Positions 11,401 through 21,018 of a stretch of 64,000 bases of DNA are shown here, piece by piece (position 1 is the first letter of the stretch; the number at the start of each line of letters is the position of its first letter). The notes below the pieces were generated by a model that was not told the DNA's origin, did not search any database, and saw nothing but the letters and a program-made list of their open reading frames with translations. The stretch lies in contig CM042012.1 of assembly GCA_023525715.1 (NCBI GenBank), forward strand, positions 51,801,008 through 51,865,007. Reading direction: 5' to 3'. Both the position numbers and the translations under genes were made by a program. The DNA comes from Cichorium intybus. Taxonomy: Eukaryota > Streptophyta > Magnoliopsida > Asterales > Asteraceae.

Positions 11401-11817
11401 TGTTTTAAAAAATTGATTTATTTTTTTTAAATTCTTCAATGGCACAAAAACTAGCCGTTGACCAACGGCTCGCACAACGTGGAATGCTCGCGCGGGGTCG
11501 GACTGCAAATGCCTCGCACAGGCGAGACGGTGTTCACCGTGGGCGTCGTGGTCGTCGGACTCGGGCAGGCACACCGGTCGGCCTTAGTCCCACATCATTT
11601 CTATGTATTAAATTTGAGTACCTTACTTTCTTTCCAACTTGAGGCTTCGGTTAATAAATCTACCGCTCAGTCAATATTGGTCAATTTTTCTAAATAATTT
11701 TGTCCCTATTTCAATTTCCAATCGGTGTTCCCAATCCCTTTTAAAAAATTAGTGGTGTCCTTCAAATCTAATAAATTGTTTTTAAGCTTCCATGGGACCT
11801 CCTAAGTTTTGTAATTT

Positions 11818-12086
11818 GGAAGTCATATGTACAAAGCAATTTTTATCCATACACAGTAATATACTGTTTTTTATGTATATAATACAAGTCTCATAAAGCT
11901 CAAATTGTTGTATATGGATAAAAATTGTTGTGTACAGATCACTTCCATTTATTAATGGGAAGTGATTTGTACACAACAATTTTTCTCCTACTCAACAATT
12001 TAACAATTTTTATGCATAATGTACAACATCACTAAAGTAAGAATTGTTGTGTATGGATAAAAGTTGTTGTGTACGGATCACTTCCC
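11818..12086. mobile_element. Two adjacent MITEs of one family
   Basis: Copy 1 (11818-11946) and copy 2 (11957-12086) each have inverted ends of about 40 bp built on GGGAAGTGATNNGTACACAA and TTTTTATCCATACACAA. They are separated by ATTTATTAAT, so facing ends form a strong palindrome around 11920-11985. Copy 1 is more diverged at its left end. No coding capacity. Superfamily not assignable with confidence. Confidence 0.75.
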
Positions 12087-12181
12087 TTTTATAATACACC
12101 CGCCTTTGCCTATGAGGTTATGACAAATTTCATGTAAAGTCTTGAGATTTAGATATTATTTATAGGGATTTTTTTATCAAT

Positions 12182-14088
12182 GGTTTATTTCATAAAAAAC
12201 CTTATATTTTTAACTTTTTTCTGTTTAAACCTAAAACTTTATTTTTTTTCAAAAAAGACCTAAATTTTGGAGAAACTTTTTAATTTAGACCATTTACCGG
12301 TTTTACGGGTTATACACACTTTTTTTCAGAAAAAACCCTAATTTCTTTTCTTTTTCTCGAAAAAAAAAACCCTCAATTTTAGTGATTTTTTCATAAAGAA
12401 AATTTTTTCTTCGTTTTTGTAATTGACATAACTTTCATATATGATGTCCAAATTTTACGAACTTTATATCCCTGGAAAGGTCGTAAGTAATACTACAACT
12501 TTGCTTTACTGACTTTTGTTTGAATATGTTCAGATATTTCGCTACACTGTCTTGTTTTCTTATAATAGTTGTATCTTTTGGATACGAGCTCCGTTTTCGA
12601 CGTTTTATAAGTCAACGGATTCGTAAACACGAATACATCGTGTAATGAATATTATTTAAACCAAAATATTATTTGTATGATTTATCAAATTTTACGCTAC
12701 TATAGTCTATTATTCGAATTTATATCGTTTACTCGATAATTAATTCGAAATAGCGTATTGTAGTATTATAATTTCCAATAATACATTAGGAAAGTTATGA
12801 AAATTATATTTCAACGTATTATCATAATTTGCGCTCTGGTTGACATTTGTTGACTTTTGTTGACCAAATTTGACGAATATCACAGACGGGGTCGCAAAAA
12901 AGCGACGACGTGACACTTATGTGGTTGGAGCTTGAACGGTACAATTTAAATCTTCACGAGCGGATGAAATTTGAAAAGAAAAAGCTTACGAAGACAAAAA
13001 ATGAGACCGCCAGATCGACAACGAGCCCGTGAATAAAAACAACGACTAAAAGACATAAAGTTTTTGTCGTCGAATCCGGAGGAAGGTCTCGAGGGGGAAG
13101 CACTCGAGATGGTTTTAAAATACAAAGCTGATATGATAAAAAAATATTGGTTGTGGTTTCGTTTTTTTACGTTTGTGGTTTGTCGTGTTTTTTAATTTGT
13201 AATTTTTCGTTTTAGTTTATGTTTTTAATTTTATTTTCTTAATTAATGAAATATTTTATTTTAATTTAATTATATTTAATGTAATTAATTTTTCAAATTT
13301 AGTTATATTTAGTTATATTTATGCTCATATTTAAGAGACTGTAGCGAAAGATCTGAACATATTCAAACAAAAGTCAGTAAAACAAAGTTGTAGCATTACT
13401 TACGACCTTTCAATAGATATAAATTTGGTAGAATTTGGATATCTTATATAAAAGATATGCCAACTACAAAACGAGGAAAAATAATTTTCTTTGTGAAAAA
13501 GTCCCTGAAAAATCATTTAACTTGCGGATAAACTCGAGTAAACGATATAATTTCGAATAATAGACTACAGTAGCGTAAAATTTGATAAACATACAAATAA
13601 TATTTTTGTTTAAATAATATTCATTACACGATGTATTCGTGGTTACGAATCCGTTGACTTATAGAACGTCGAAAATGGAGCTCGTATGCAAAAAATACAG
13701 CTATTATAAGAAAACAAGTCAGTGTAGCGAAATATCCGCACATATTCAAACAAAAGTCAGTAAAGCAAAGTTGTAGTATTACTTACTACCTTTCCAGGTA
13801 TATAAATTTCATAGAATTTGGTCATCGTATATGAAAGTTATGTCAATTACAAAAACGAAGAAAAAATTTTATTTATGAAAAAATCACTAAATTGAGGGTT
13901 TTTTTCGAAAAAAAGAAAAGAAATTAGGGTTTTTTCTGAAAAAAAAAATATGTATAACCTGTAAAACCAGGTAAAGTGTCTAAATTAAAAAGTTTCTCTA
14001 AAATTTAGGTTTTTTTTGAAAAAAAATAAAGTTTTAGGTTTAAACAGAAAAAATTTGAAAATGTAAGGTTTTTTATGAAATAAACTCT
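12182..14088. mobile_element. Mutator-like element with very long inverted repeats, 1907 bp
   Basis: The outer arms (about 12182-12760 and 13540-14088) are inverted copies starting GGTTTATTTCATAAAAAACC. They are flanked by TTTATCAAT on both sides (12173-12181 and 14089-14097), a perfect 9-bp duplication as in Mutator-like elements. The right arm also holds a second, directly repeated copy of its inner part (about 13335-13500 against 13730-13890). The centre (about 12835-13290) is non-repetitive and includes a short stretch reading WLELERYNLNLHERMKFEKKKL on the plus strand before a stop, possibly a captured fragment of a Harbinger ORF1 C-terminus (weak). No transposase. Confidence 0.8.
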
Positions 14089-14148
14089 TTTATCAATCAT
14101 ATAAAGCTATGAGGGAGCATTAATTATAGAATATTTCACAAATTTAAT

Positions 14149-15000
14149 GTAACACCTCCAAATTTGCTAACCCCATGTGGGGTTAGCAACCGCCCTGGGT
14201 TGCGGGGCTGATTACCCTCAGGTGAGACCATATCTATTCGCTGGTTCCAAAAAAAAAAAAAAAAAAAACACCTCCAAATTTGCTATGTGGTGAGGCTTTT
14301 ATTTTGAATAAATAAATTGGATAGAGAGATCTAGAGAAAGAAGAGGATTCAACGTTGTAAATTTGGAAGTTTTCCTCGAACTAAAGTTTGAGAGCCGGAG
14401 AAATGATCATTTTTGTTGTAAATGAAGATTTCTAAGTCAAAGTTTCGAGGTTAAGTGTTAATTATGGCTTTTGGTAACTTTGGTTGAGTGGACTAAATGT
14501 TATAAAGGGGTTACTTATGGGCTTCGTTTTGTGTAGTAATAACATCTAAGTGATAGTTCTGATTTCTGAAACAGATGTTATTTCTACGTCTTGCAAATGT
14601 GGAAAATGAGAAAAGTAGATATTTAGCTATGGATTTATAGTTAAAAGTTGTTAATGATATATGATGTTCTCGCATATTGTGACATGATTTTCCAAAATCG
14701 AAATCAAATTTGTAGATAAATATTTTATTGGTACGTGTAGTACGTAGTATTGAAGGTAAATTTGGAATATTAGAAAAGTTACTTTAAACGTTACTCATAG
14801 TAGTATTTTAAAACGCTAGCTTATATGCTAGTTTATAAACTAGTTTTTGGTCCGTCAAACATGTAAAGTGAAAAAACTCAAAAAAAAAAAAATGTAGCTT
14901 ACAAACCAGATGTGGCGTGTCAAACATAATCATGAATTGATTCAAGGTTGATTAGCTTTAAAATTAATTTTAAAAAGACTTACGATTTGAAGGAAATATG
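14149..15000 (+). repeat. Possible old gypsy LTR remnant, interrupted by a retroposon
   Basis: The stretch starts TGTAACACCTCC, like a gypsy LTR, and resumes after the retroposon insertion. About 50 bases (14613-14665) match 17803-17855. I could not find the other boundary or an internal region, so this is tentative. Confidence 0.35.
14169..14267 (+). mobile_element. SINE-like retroposon with A-tail
   Basis: A 99-bp insert ending in a run of A is flanked by perfect 17-bp copies of ACACCTCCAAATTTGCT (14152-14168 and 14268-14284). A-tail plus long target duplication is the mark of LINE-mediated retroposition. The body has GGGGTTAGCAACCGCCC and ends CGCTGGTTCC; no intact tRNA-type A and B boxes are visible, so it may be 5'-truncated. 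Confidence 0.8.
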
Positions 15001-15520
15001 ACGATGAAACCGGAGTGTAAATCGATTTATGAGAAATTTAAAAATAAACTTTCATTTTGGAGGGTTTAAAGTCCGTGACAGATCTACATTACTTCAGGTC
15101 TTCAACATCTTCTTCATAGTTAGGGAAATTACCATTTTTCCATGTTTAAAGCCTAAGATTGTATTAAACGACCTAGAATAAACGAGAATAACTTTTTTTA
15201 GGAAGAAAGTTGGATGATAGAAAATTAACTAGTGGCTCCTAAAGAAGTTGGTGGATTAGGTACGAATAATGTTTTTGCTATCAATCGCGTTTCATTAACT
15301 ATGTGTCGATTAAAACCTTTGATGAACATGAATTTTTTTGGATTAATGTTATTAAAGCTATACATGCCTCTTTTGTGGTTTTCGTGTCAATAGTCATGTT
15401 TATCATCGATCAAACCCTATTCATTATCCATCAAATCATAGAAGAGTTTGGTAAAAATTTATAAATAATTGGAAGCAAAATATAATTACGAAATCGAGTA
15501 TGGTTAAGAACAAAATGTTA
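15001..15520. other. Non-coding stretch
   Basis: AT-rich sequence without a supported frame or repeat boundary. Confidence 0.45.
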
Positions 15521-15553
15521 CGTGATCGATTTTTTCGCAATGTTTCCTCTTTA
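15521..15553 (+). repeat. Duplicated tRNA 3' end and trailer
   Basis: These 33 bases repeat 15681-15713: the last 8 bases of the tRNA-Arg gene plus its T-rich trailer. It looks like the leftover of a tandem tRNA duplication or of replication slippage. Confidence 0.8.
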
Positions 15554-15615
15554 TCCATCTAACATTAATAAGGTCATTTAAATAAGTAAACTAAAATGTT
15601 GAAAACAACACAAGA

Positions 15616-15688
15616 GATCGCGTGGCCTAATGGATAAGGCGCTCGCCTCCGGAGCGGGAGATTGTGGGTTCGAGTCCCACCGTGATCG
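15616..15688 (+). tRNA. tRNA-Arg(CCG), copy 1
   Basis: The 73-nt sequence folds as a full cloverleaf: acceptor GATCGCG/CGTGATC (one G-T pair), D arm GCCT/AGGC, anticodon stem CTCGC/GCGGG with loop CTCCGGA (anticodon CCG), five-base variable loop, T arm GTGGG/CCCAC with loop TTCGAGT, and discriminator G. A T6 run follows directly, as expected for RNA polymerase III termination. No intron. It would read Arg CGG codons. An identical gene lies at 61025-61097. Confidence 0.95.
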
Positions 15689-15959
15689 ATTTTTTCGCAA
15701 TGTTTCCTCTTTTGTCTTATCAAATACTTCATAACAATTAGAAATGGGAATAAACAAATGCGTTTTCGAAAACCATAGACAAAATCTATTTCTTAAACAC
15801 ATACATAAGCAAATGAATGTCAAATTGAGATCGTAAAAAAAATCCAATATGTTGCAATGAAGATTTATAACAAAAACATATATTACAATTATTAGAATTG
15901 AAGCAGTATCGGAACCTCATTATTGTTCATTCGAGGAATTTGAATATTAGAAGAGTTTA

Positions 15960-16306
15960 TGTTGCTTTTGTATGATGTGTATGTAACAAAGGGTACAAGT
16001 TGTAGACAGATAAAATTGGTTGGGTATTAAATAATATATCTCCTCATTTTTCAGTGTAGTTTGTGTATTATTAATTAGTAAGAGATGGACATATTGTAAT
16101 CTGCTCTAAGTGTGAATTGTATGAGATCTTCACTGCAATATCGATATTATTCACAACTTATCTTCATCGGTGTTCATATTGTTCTTTACATTATTTAGTT
16201 TATGTTTTTACATGTATTGCAATACATTAATGTTTAATTATGTTCATAATATTCTACGTCTCAACTAGTTTTTAGACATTTTATATCTCAACAATTGGTA
16301 TCAGAA
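15960..16306 (+). mobile_element. Copia LTR remnant with primer-binding site
   Basis: The segment 15960-16293 starts TGTTG and ends CAACA, followed after one base by TTGGTATCAGAACC, a primer-site-like sequence. It interrupts the first tRNA/exon duplication unit relative to the copy at 61 kb. No internal coding sequence remains. Confidence 0.55.
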
Positions 16307-16405
16307 CCGATGCGGTTGTTATTTTTGCTATCCTCGAATTATAATTGCTAGATCAACAATGGTTGTTTAAACTTATGAGTTCGATATATACAATTGTCGC
16401 CCCTC

Positions 16406-16570
16406 AATGTATTATTGTCAAAATCAATCACAAACACCCAGAGATTGAGATCCAGATCGCCAGTGGCTTCATCATCTTCTAATTTGTCTTCATCGTCGTG
16501 GGGGACTACGATAACAGATATAGACCTTGTATTCATCAATGAGATCCAGCAAATTTTAAAAAAAGTTTAA
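16406..16570 (+). pseudogene. Relic exon of unknown gene, copy 1
   Basis: One frame reads NVLLSKSITNTQRLRSRS, then a Ser-rich stretch, SSSSWGTTITDID, LVFINEIQQILKKV and a stop. The sequence at 61493-61744 matches it in the same frame (RPRSRS, ASSSS, TDIDHIFIIEI). Conservation of frame between copies suggests it derives from a real exon, probably N-terminal. There is no ATG in this copy and I do not recognise the family. Confidence 0.45.
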
Positions 16571-17844
16571 TTGTTTAGTTAACGTCGTTCGTTTGAAAAT
16601 TAATTGAAGTCATCCTTTTAATTTTAAATTAATTAGCCTTGTCCGTTGGAAAATTAAAAAAAAAAAAGTTCAATTGTTTATTTGTGAATTTTTAAGAATA
16701 TGGTATAATAAATTCTTCATATTGAAATTTCTTTTTGCATAAAATTCTTAAAAAATACATAAATATAGACTAATACATTCTTGATGAATCTATAGTATTT
16801 TTTACACAATACTCATATTATTAAAGAATACGACTGCATATATTCTCATTAATAACAATTTGCATCAAAAAGATAATCATTCTTATTGCAATCGTTGTCA
16901 ATATTCTCTTGTAATCATATACTATGGGTTCTTATTGGCCATGAAATGCTTGAAACAACCATCATGAACTTTGACTTTTATACTCTTTCATAGAATAATA
17001 CATTGTTATATATTAAAAACGTGTATTAAGAATATTCTACAAGAATGGGATTAGAACTAAATTTTTTTTATTACTGTAAAGAATAGTTAAATAAAAGGCA
17101 TTCTTTCACAATATGTTAACAAATACCCTTAAATGAACAACAAAAAGAATAAACCAAAAATTTATTTATAAAAAAAACATTGTAACAAAAATTACCTTCC
17201 AATTTCCTATTCTTGGATAATGATTTAACAAGTAAATACATTGACAAAATCTTTAAGAATACGTGCAACTTATACAAAATCGATTACATAAATATTCTTT
17301 AACAATTTCTTCCTTAACATCAAACTGGCAAAAAAGAAAATGTAAATTGAATATATAGGAACTTGTTAATTTATGTATAACAATTATTTAATAATATGTT
17401 TCTTCAAATCATATTTGGCCACAAAATACTATAACACTTAACAAGAAGACAAAAATTCTAGCAAAATTAGCGACTTAGTTTCAATAACAACATTCTTTAA
17501 GAATGTGTTCCTTTAAATCATATTTGACAATAAAAAAACATTGACGTTTGGCATATCCATAGAAATCATTTACTGATGAGTGATGTTGGTGATGCCTTGG
17601 AAATCGGAAATCGACAACGCACGCATGACACTCTAGGTTTCAAACATCCCGCTCCCGTTTTGGTGCCAACTTATGTATTGAGCCTTAGGATTAGGCTTAA
17701 AAACAATGGATTGTCACTGTATAACCTAATATAACAATTACAAAATAAGGGGCCTTTGGCATTTGGTGCACGGGGCGGTCGCCCAGCTTACGCTGGGTCG
17801 ACTCTATAGATATTTAGCTATAAATTTATAGTTAAAAGTCGTTA

Positions 17845-17847
<3 letters not shown>
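16571..17847. other. AT-rich non-coding stretch
   Basis: Many ATTCTT and AAGAAT words, no supported gene. A short GC-richer patch (about 17560-17800) also lacks a frame I can assign. Confidence 0.5.
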
Positions 17848-17896
<49 letters not shown>

Positions 17897-17996
17897 TCTC
17901 ACATAAATTATAGTAGAGTTATGTTAATTTTATATATATATGAGATTAGATGAGTTAAAACATGAGTTAAGATGTTTATTAAAAATGTAGATATAA
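17848..17996 (+). repeat. TA tract and fragment of the outer element's LTR family
   Basis: A TA tract (17848-17892) is followed by 17905-17980, which repeats bases near the start of the LTR at 17997 (TAAATTATAGTAGAGTTATG onward) almost exactly. The outer gypsy element therefore landed in or beside an older piece of its own family. The last five bases, TATAA, are its target duplication. Confidence 0.75.
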
Positions 17997-19500
17997 TGTA
18001 ATACCGTAACTTTAAATTATAGTAGAGTTATGTTAATTTTATATATATATGAGATTAGATGAGTTAAAACATGAGTTAAGATGTTTAGAAACCTATCTAG
18101 GAGAAGTAGGATGTTAAAATAGGTAAAAGAAACAAATAAATTCTTAAAAAGTCAAACCGGGTCGAGTTTTGTAACACGGGTCGAGTTGGACTGAAATGAA
18201 AATGGGAAAAACAGCAACCCGGGTCGTGTTGAGGAACCCGGGTCGTGTTCAACAAAACCCGGGTCGGGTTAGAGAAACCCGGATCGTGTTCAACAAAACC
18301 CGGGTCGGGTTAGAGAAACCCGGATCGTGCTGAGCCTTGAACTGAAAAACGGTGTTTTGCGAAATAAAACCTGGGGCGGGTTTGACAGCCCGGGTCAGGT
18401 TGCGGGTGCAGGGTAATATTTAAAGTGTGAAATATCTTTAATTGGGTTAAATCAATTCCGAACCAAACCCTCTTAAAACCCTAGAAAAGTGATTTCAAAC
18501 CTTCTAAGTCGAGATTAAGGCCTGTTATTCACGAATTGAAGCTAGGGATTTATACTTGGCGCTTGAAAGGTAATTCTCTTTGATTTTGATTTCGTTTCAA
18601 CCGTTGAGTGGTTTGAATTGGGGTAGTTTCATGTGGTCTCGATGACCCACCTGTGAATTTGTGATGTTAGAGTAAAATTATTGGATTAGTAGGTGTAAAA
18701 GAGAGTTTAATCTTAGACTTGAGTTAGTGATATGCTTGTTGTTGTGTTTATGAACTTGAATGAGTCAAAGTGGTGAAGTGGGGAGCTAAAACTAGAGTGT
18801 TATTGTTGTTGTTTGATTATAACTCCACCATATGATACAAAATTTTGGATAATTGTCAAATATAAATTGTGATTGAGGTTATATGAAACTTGAGTATCGA
18901 ACTTTAGATGTTGTGTTACAGCTAAAGCTAGACAGGATCAAGCACGAGGTTTTGGAGCTTTACGTATTGATTCAACCTCGGGTGAGTAGTTATTGTTAAA
19001 TGAATTATATATTATTAAGATGTTTGTTGTAGATCAAAGATTGAGTATTTGAATTAAAGAGTAGTAGTGTTTGTGATACACTAAAGACTGAGATGGTCAT
19101 TTGAGATACACTGGAATGAGAAGTTGGATTATATAACCAAGTTATCCTCAAATTATTCACTGAGCTATTGAAGCTCATAACTGTTTGTTATTGTTGTCTG
19201 TGTTAGGTTCTGGTAGTGCATGTCATGGGAAACACATCACGGAGGGTTAGCTGGAATGGACTTTGGACCTTGGAATGGACTTGGGTTTTAGAATGAAATG
19301 GTGTTTGTTGTTTAAACTTTTAAATGTCCCGGTTTTTGTATAAAACTTGAAATACTTGTTGTGTATTGTTTATAACTTAAACTAGGCTTTTGATGCAAAC
19401 TTTGTAATTAGTTACTCATCTTTTGGGTTTACACCAATATAATACTGATGTTTGATTAAATCTTTTGGTGTATCCTAAGATAGAGAAATCGGGCATTACA
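17997..19500 (+). mobile_element. 5' LTR of the outer gypsy element
   Basis: 1504 bp from TGTAATACCG to GGCATTACA, followed by AGTTGGTATCAGAG. Its partner is 56267-57802, and the element is flanked by TATAA (17992-17996 and 57803-57807). The first 420 bases hold repeats of ACCCGGGTCGTGTT. There is a weak TATA-like AATATTTAAAG (about 18409), a donor-like AAAG|GTAATT (18570), an acceptor at 18921, a 60-nt candidate exon (18922-18981) ending G|GTGAGT, hairpins such as TGAGC/GCTCA (19161-19177) and TTGG/CCAA (19124-19140), and an acceptor-like TTAG at 19206. Confidence 0.93.
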
Positions 19501-19696
19501 AGTTGGTATCAGAGATATGGTTTAAGAGAATTAAACCTTGAGATGGGTTTAGACTTAAATCAATGAGGTAGAGAAGTCCCAAAGAGTCCTAAATAGCTAT
19601 CATTCGTGATGTACTAATGAGTTGATTTTGTAACCATAATGAGTATTATGGTGACATATAAATTGAGTTGATTATGTAACCATATTGAGCCTAACA
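19501..19696 (+). other. Leader fragment of the outer element and unresolved junction
   Basis: The primer-binding site TGGTATCAGAGA starts at 19504. GTACTAATGA at 19611-19620 recurs at 52038-52047 directly after the inserted element's right LTR, so it marks the insertion point. Bases 19621-19696, with a doubled TTGATTNTGTAACCATA, belong to neither partner as far as I can see. Confidence 0.6.
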
Positions 19697-20446
19697 CTCA
19701 TCTATTCGATATTGGTATTCATACGGTCTCGCACCCAAGTGCATAACACTCATCCTAGGCTACCTAGGATCTCACACCCCACCTGTGCCTAAAAGAACTT
19801 CTGCTAACACCATCGAGTCGCCTCACGGACACACAGTCGTACACAATCGAGAATAAGATAGACATTAAAATAAATGATCCTACCCCAAAGTCACAACCAA
19901 ACAAAGAACAGCCAGTAAGGCTAGACCAAGAATTCTTAGGCTATCTTATCCTAATCGTATATAACCCAATAGCATTCACTAAGCAACGTAATAGTGTTAG
20001 CATAGATTCTAAAGCAGCACAAATAACAAACAACAGGCAGAAGGCATCCTAATCCAAGCATTTCTAGCATGCATTTCCTGACTAAATTCCACGCCTACTT
20101 TCTGGCATAAATATATCATCACATAACACAAACTTGGCATGGGTAATTGGGAATCACAAAAACTTACTTGAGCTCGGTTGACGATTTGCATCGCATCTCA
20201 TTCTTTTCGAAACTCATTATCTGTTAAAAATCATAAGTCAGGTGTGCATACCATGTTTCAAACCCCCAAGCAACAATCAAACAAGAACATGCAAGGGGAT
20301 CTTCCACATGTTATTCAACCCAACTACTTAAAACTTTTATAGAGAAAACATTATTTCTTTAACGAAAAGCTCTCAGTCCTAAGTTTGAGTTTGGATTCCC
20401 AATACAGTTCATCCAAATCCCTCAAACCAAGGCTCTGATACCAATT
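19697..20446 (-). repeat. Extra copy of the second element's leader region
   Basis: This stretch is nearly identical to 49823-50572 and ends with GCTCTGATACCAATT, the reverse complement of the primer-binding site, against the LTR at 20447. In a simple minus-strand element a leader lies only beside the right-hand LTR, so its presence left of the left LTR points to unequal recombination or a tandem arrangement truncated at 19697. Confidence 0.75.
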
Positions 20447-20770
20447 TGTAACGCCCCAATTTTCAATCAAAAATTTTCTTTAAAAGTGTAAGTAAAAACA
20501 TAGATAATCTTATTAACATGCTCAAGCGGTGTTCATCAAAACTATTATCAGAGTGTATACGTCCCATAATTATATAAATCTTATTTAATAATATAACTGC
20601 AAATCATAAATGTGCGATGCGCCGCCGTCACGCCGAGCTCACCCCTTTATCAACTGAAGTACCTGAAAATGTTTTAAATCAACGGGTAAGCATAAAGCTT
20701 AGTGAGTTCCACAAATTACCATACATGCCCACACATTAAACAACTCGTCCTCGAGAACGACCCGACCCTA

Positions 20771-20932
20771 CCCGCCATACAACAGCTACGGGCGTCCATC
20801 ATACAACAGCTATGGACACGGGAAGGTTCTACCCATCATACAACAGCTATGGGTTCTCGGTTATGGCCCAGCCCATCATACAACAGCTATGGGACAAGGC
20901 AATAGTCCAACTCGCCATACAACAGCTACAAG
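20771..20932 (-). repeat. Five-unit hairpin array in the second element's LTR
   Basis: Five units share the loop core CATACAACAGCT but have different, self-complementary arms: CCCG/CGGG, GTCCAT/ATGGAC, ACCCAT/ATGGGT, CCCAT/ATGGG and CTCG/CAAG. The partner LTR (about 50897-51059) has CTCG/CGAG in the last unit, so that arm is intact there. The pattern of changed arms with a constant loop suggests selection on an RNA hairpin. Confidence 0.82.
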
Positions 20933-21018
20933 GGGACACGCATCAGTAATGAGCCCAACAACAAATAACCACAGATATAGAGCAAATCATATAACTGTAA
21001 ACAACACACAAGATGCCT

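Noticed and set aside
12925..13040. Small gene in the centre of the long-TIR element
   Set aside because: The frame is about 35 codons before a stop and there is no second conserved block; kept only as a possible captured fragment.
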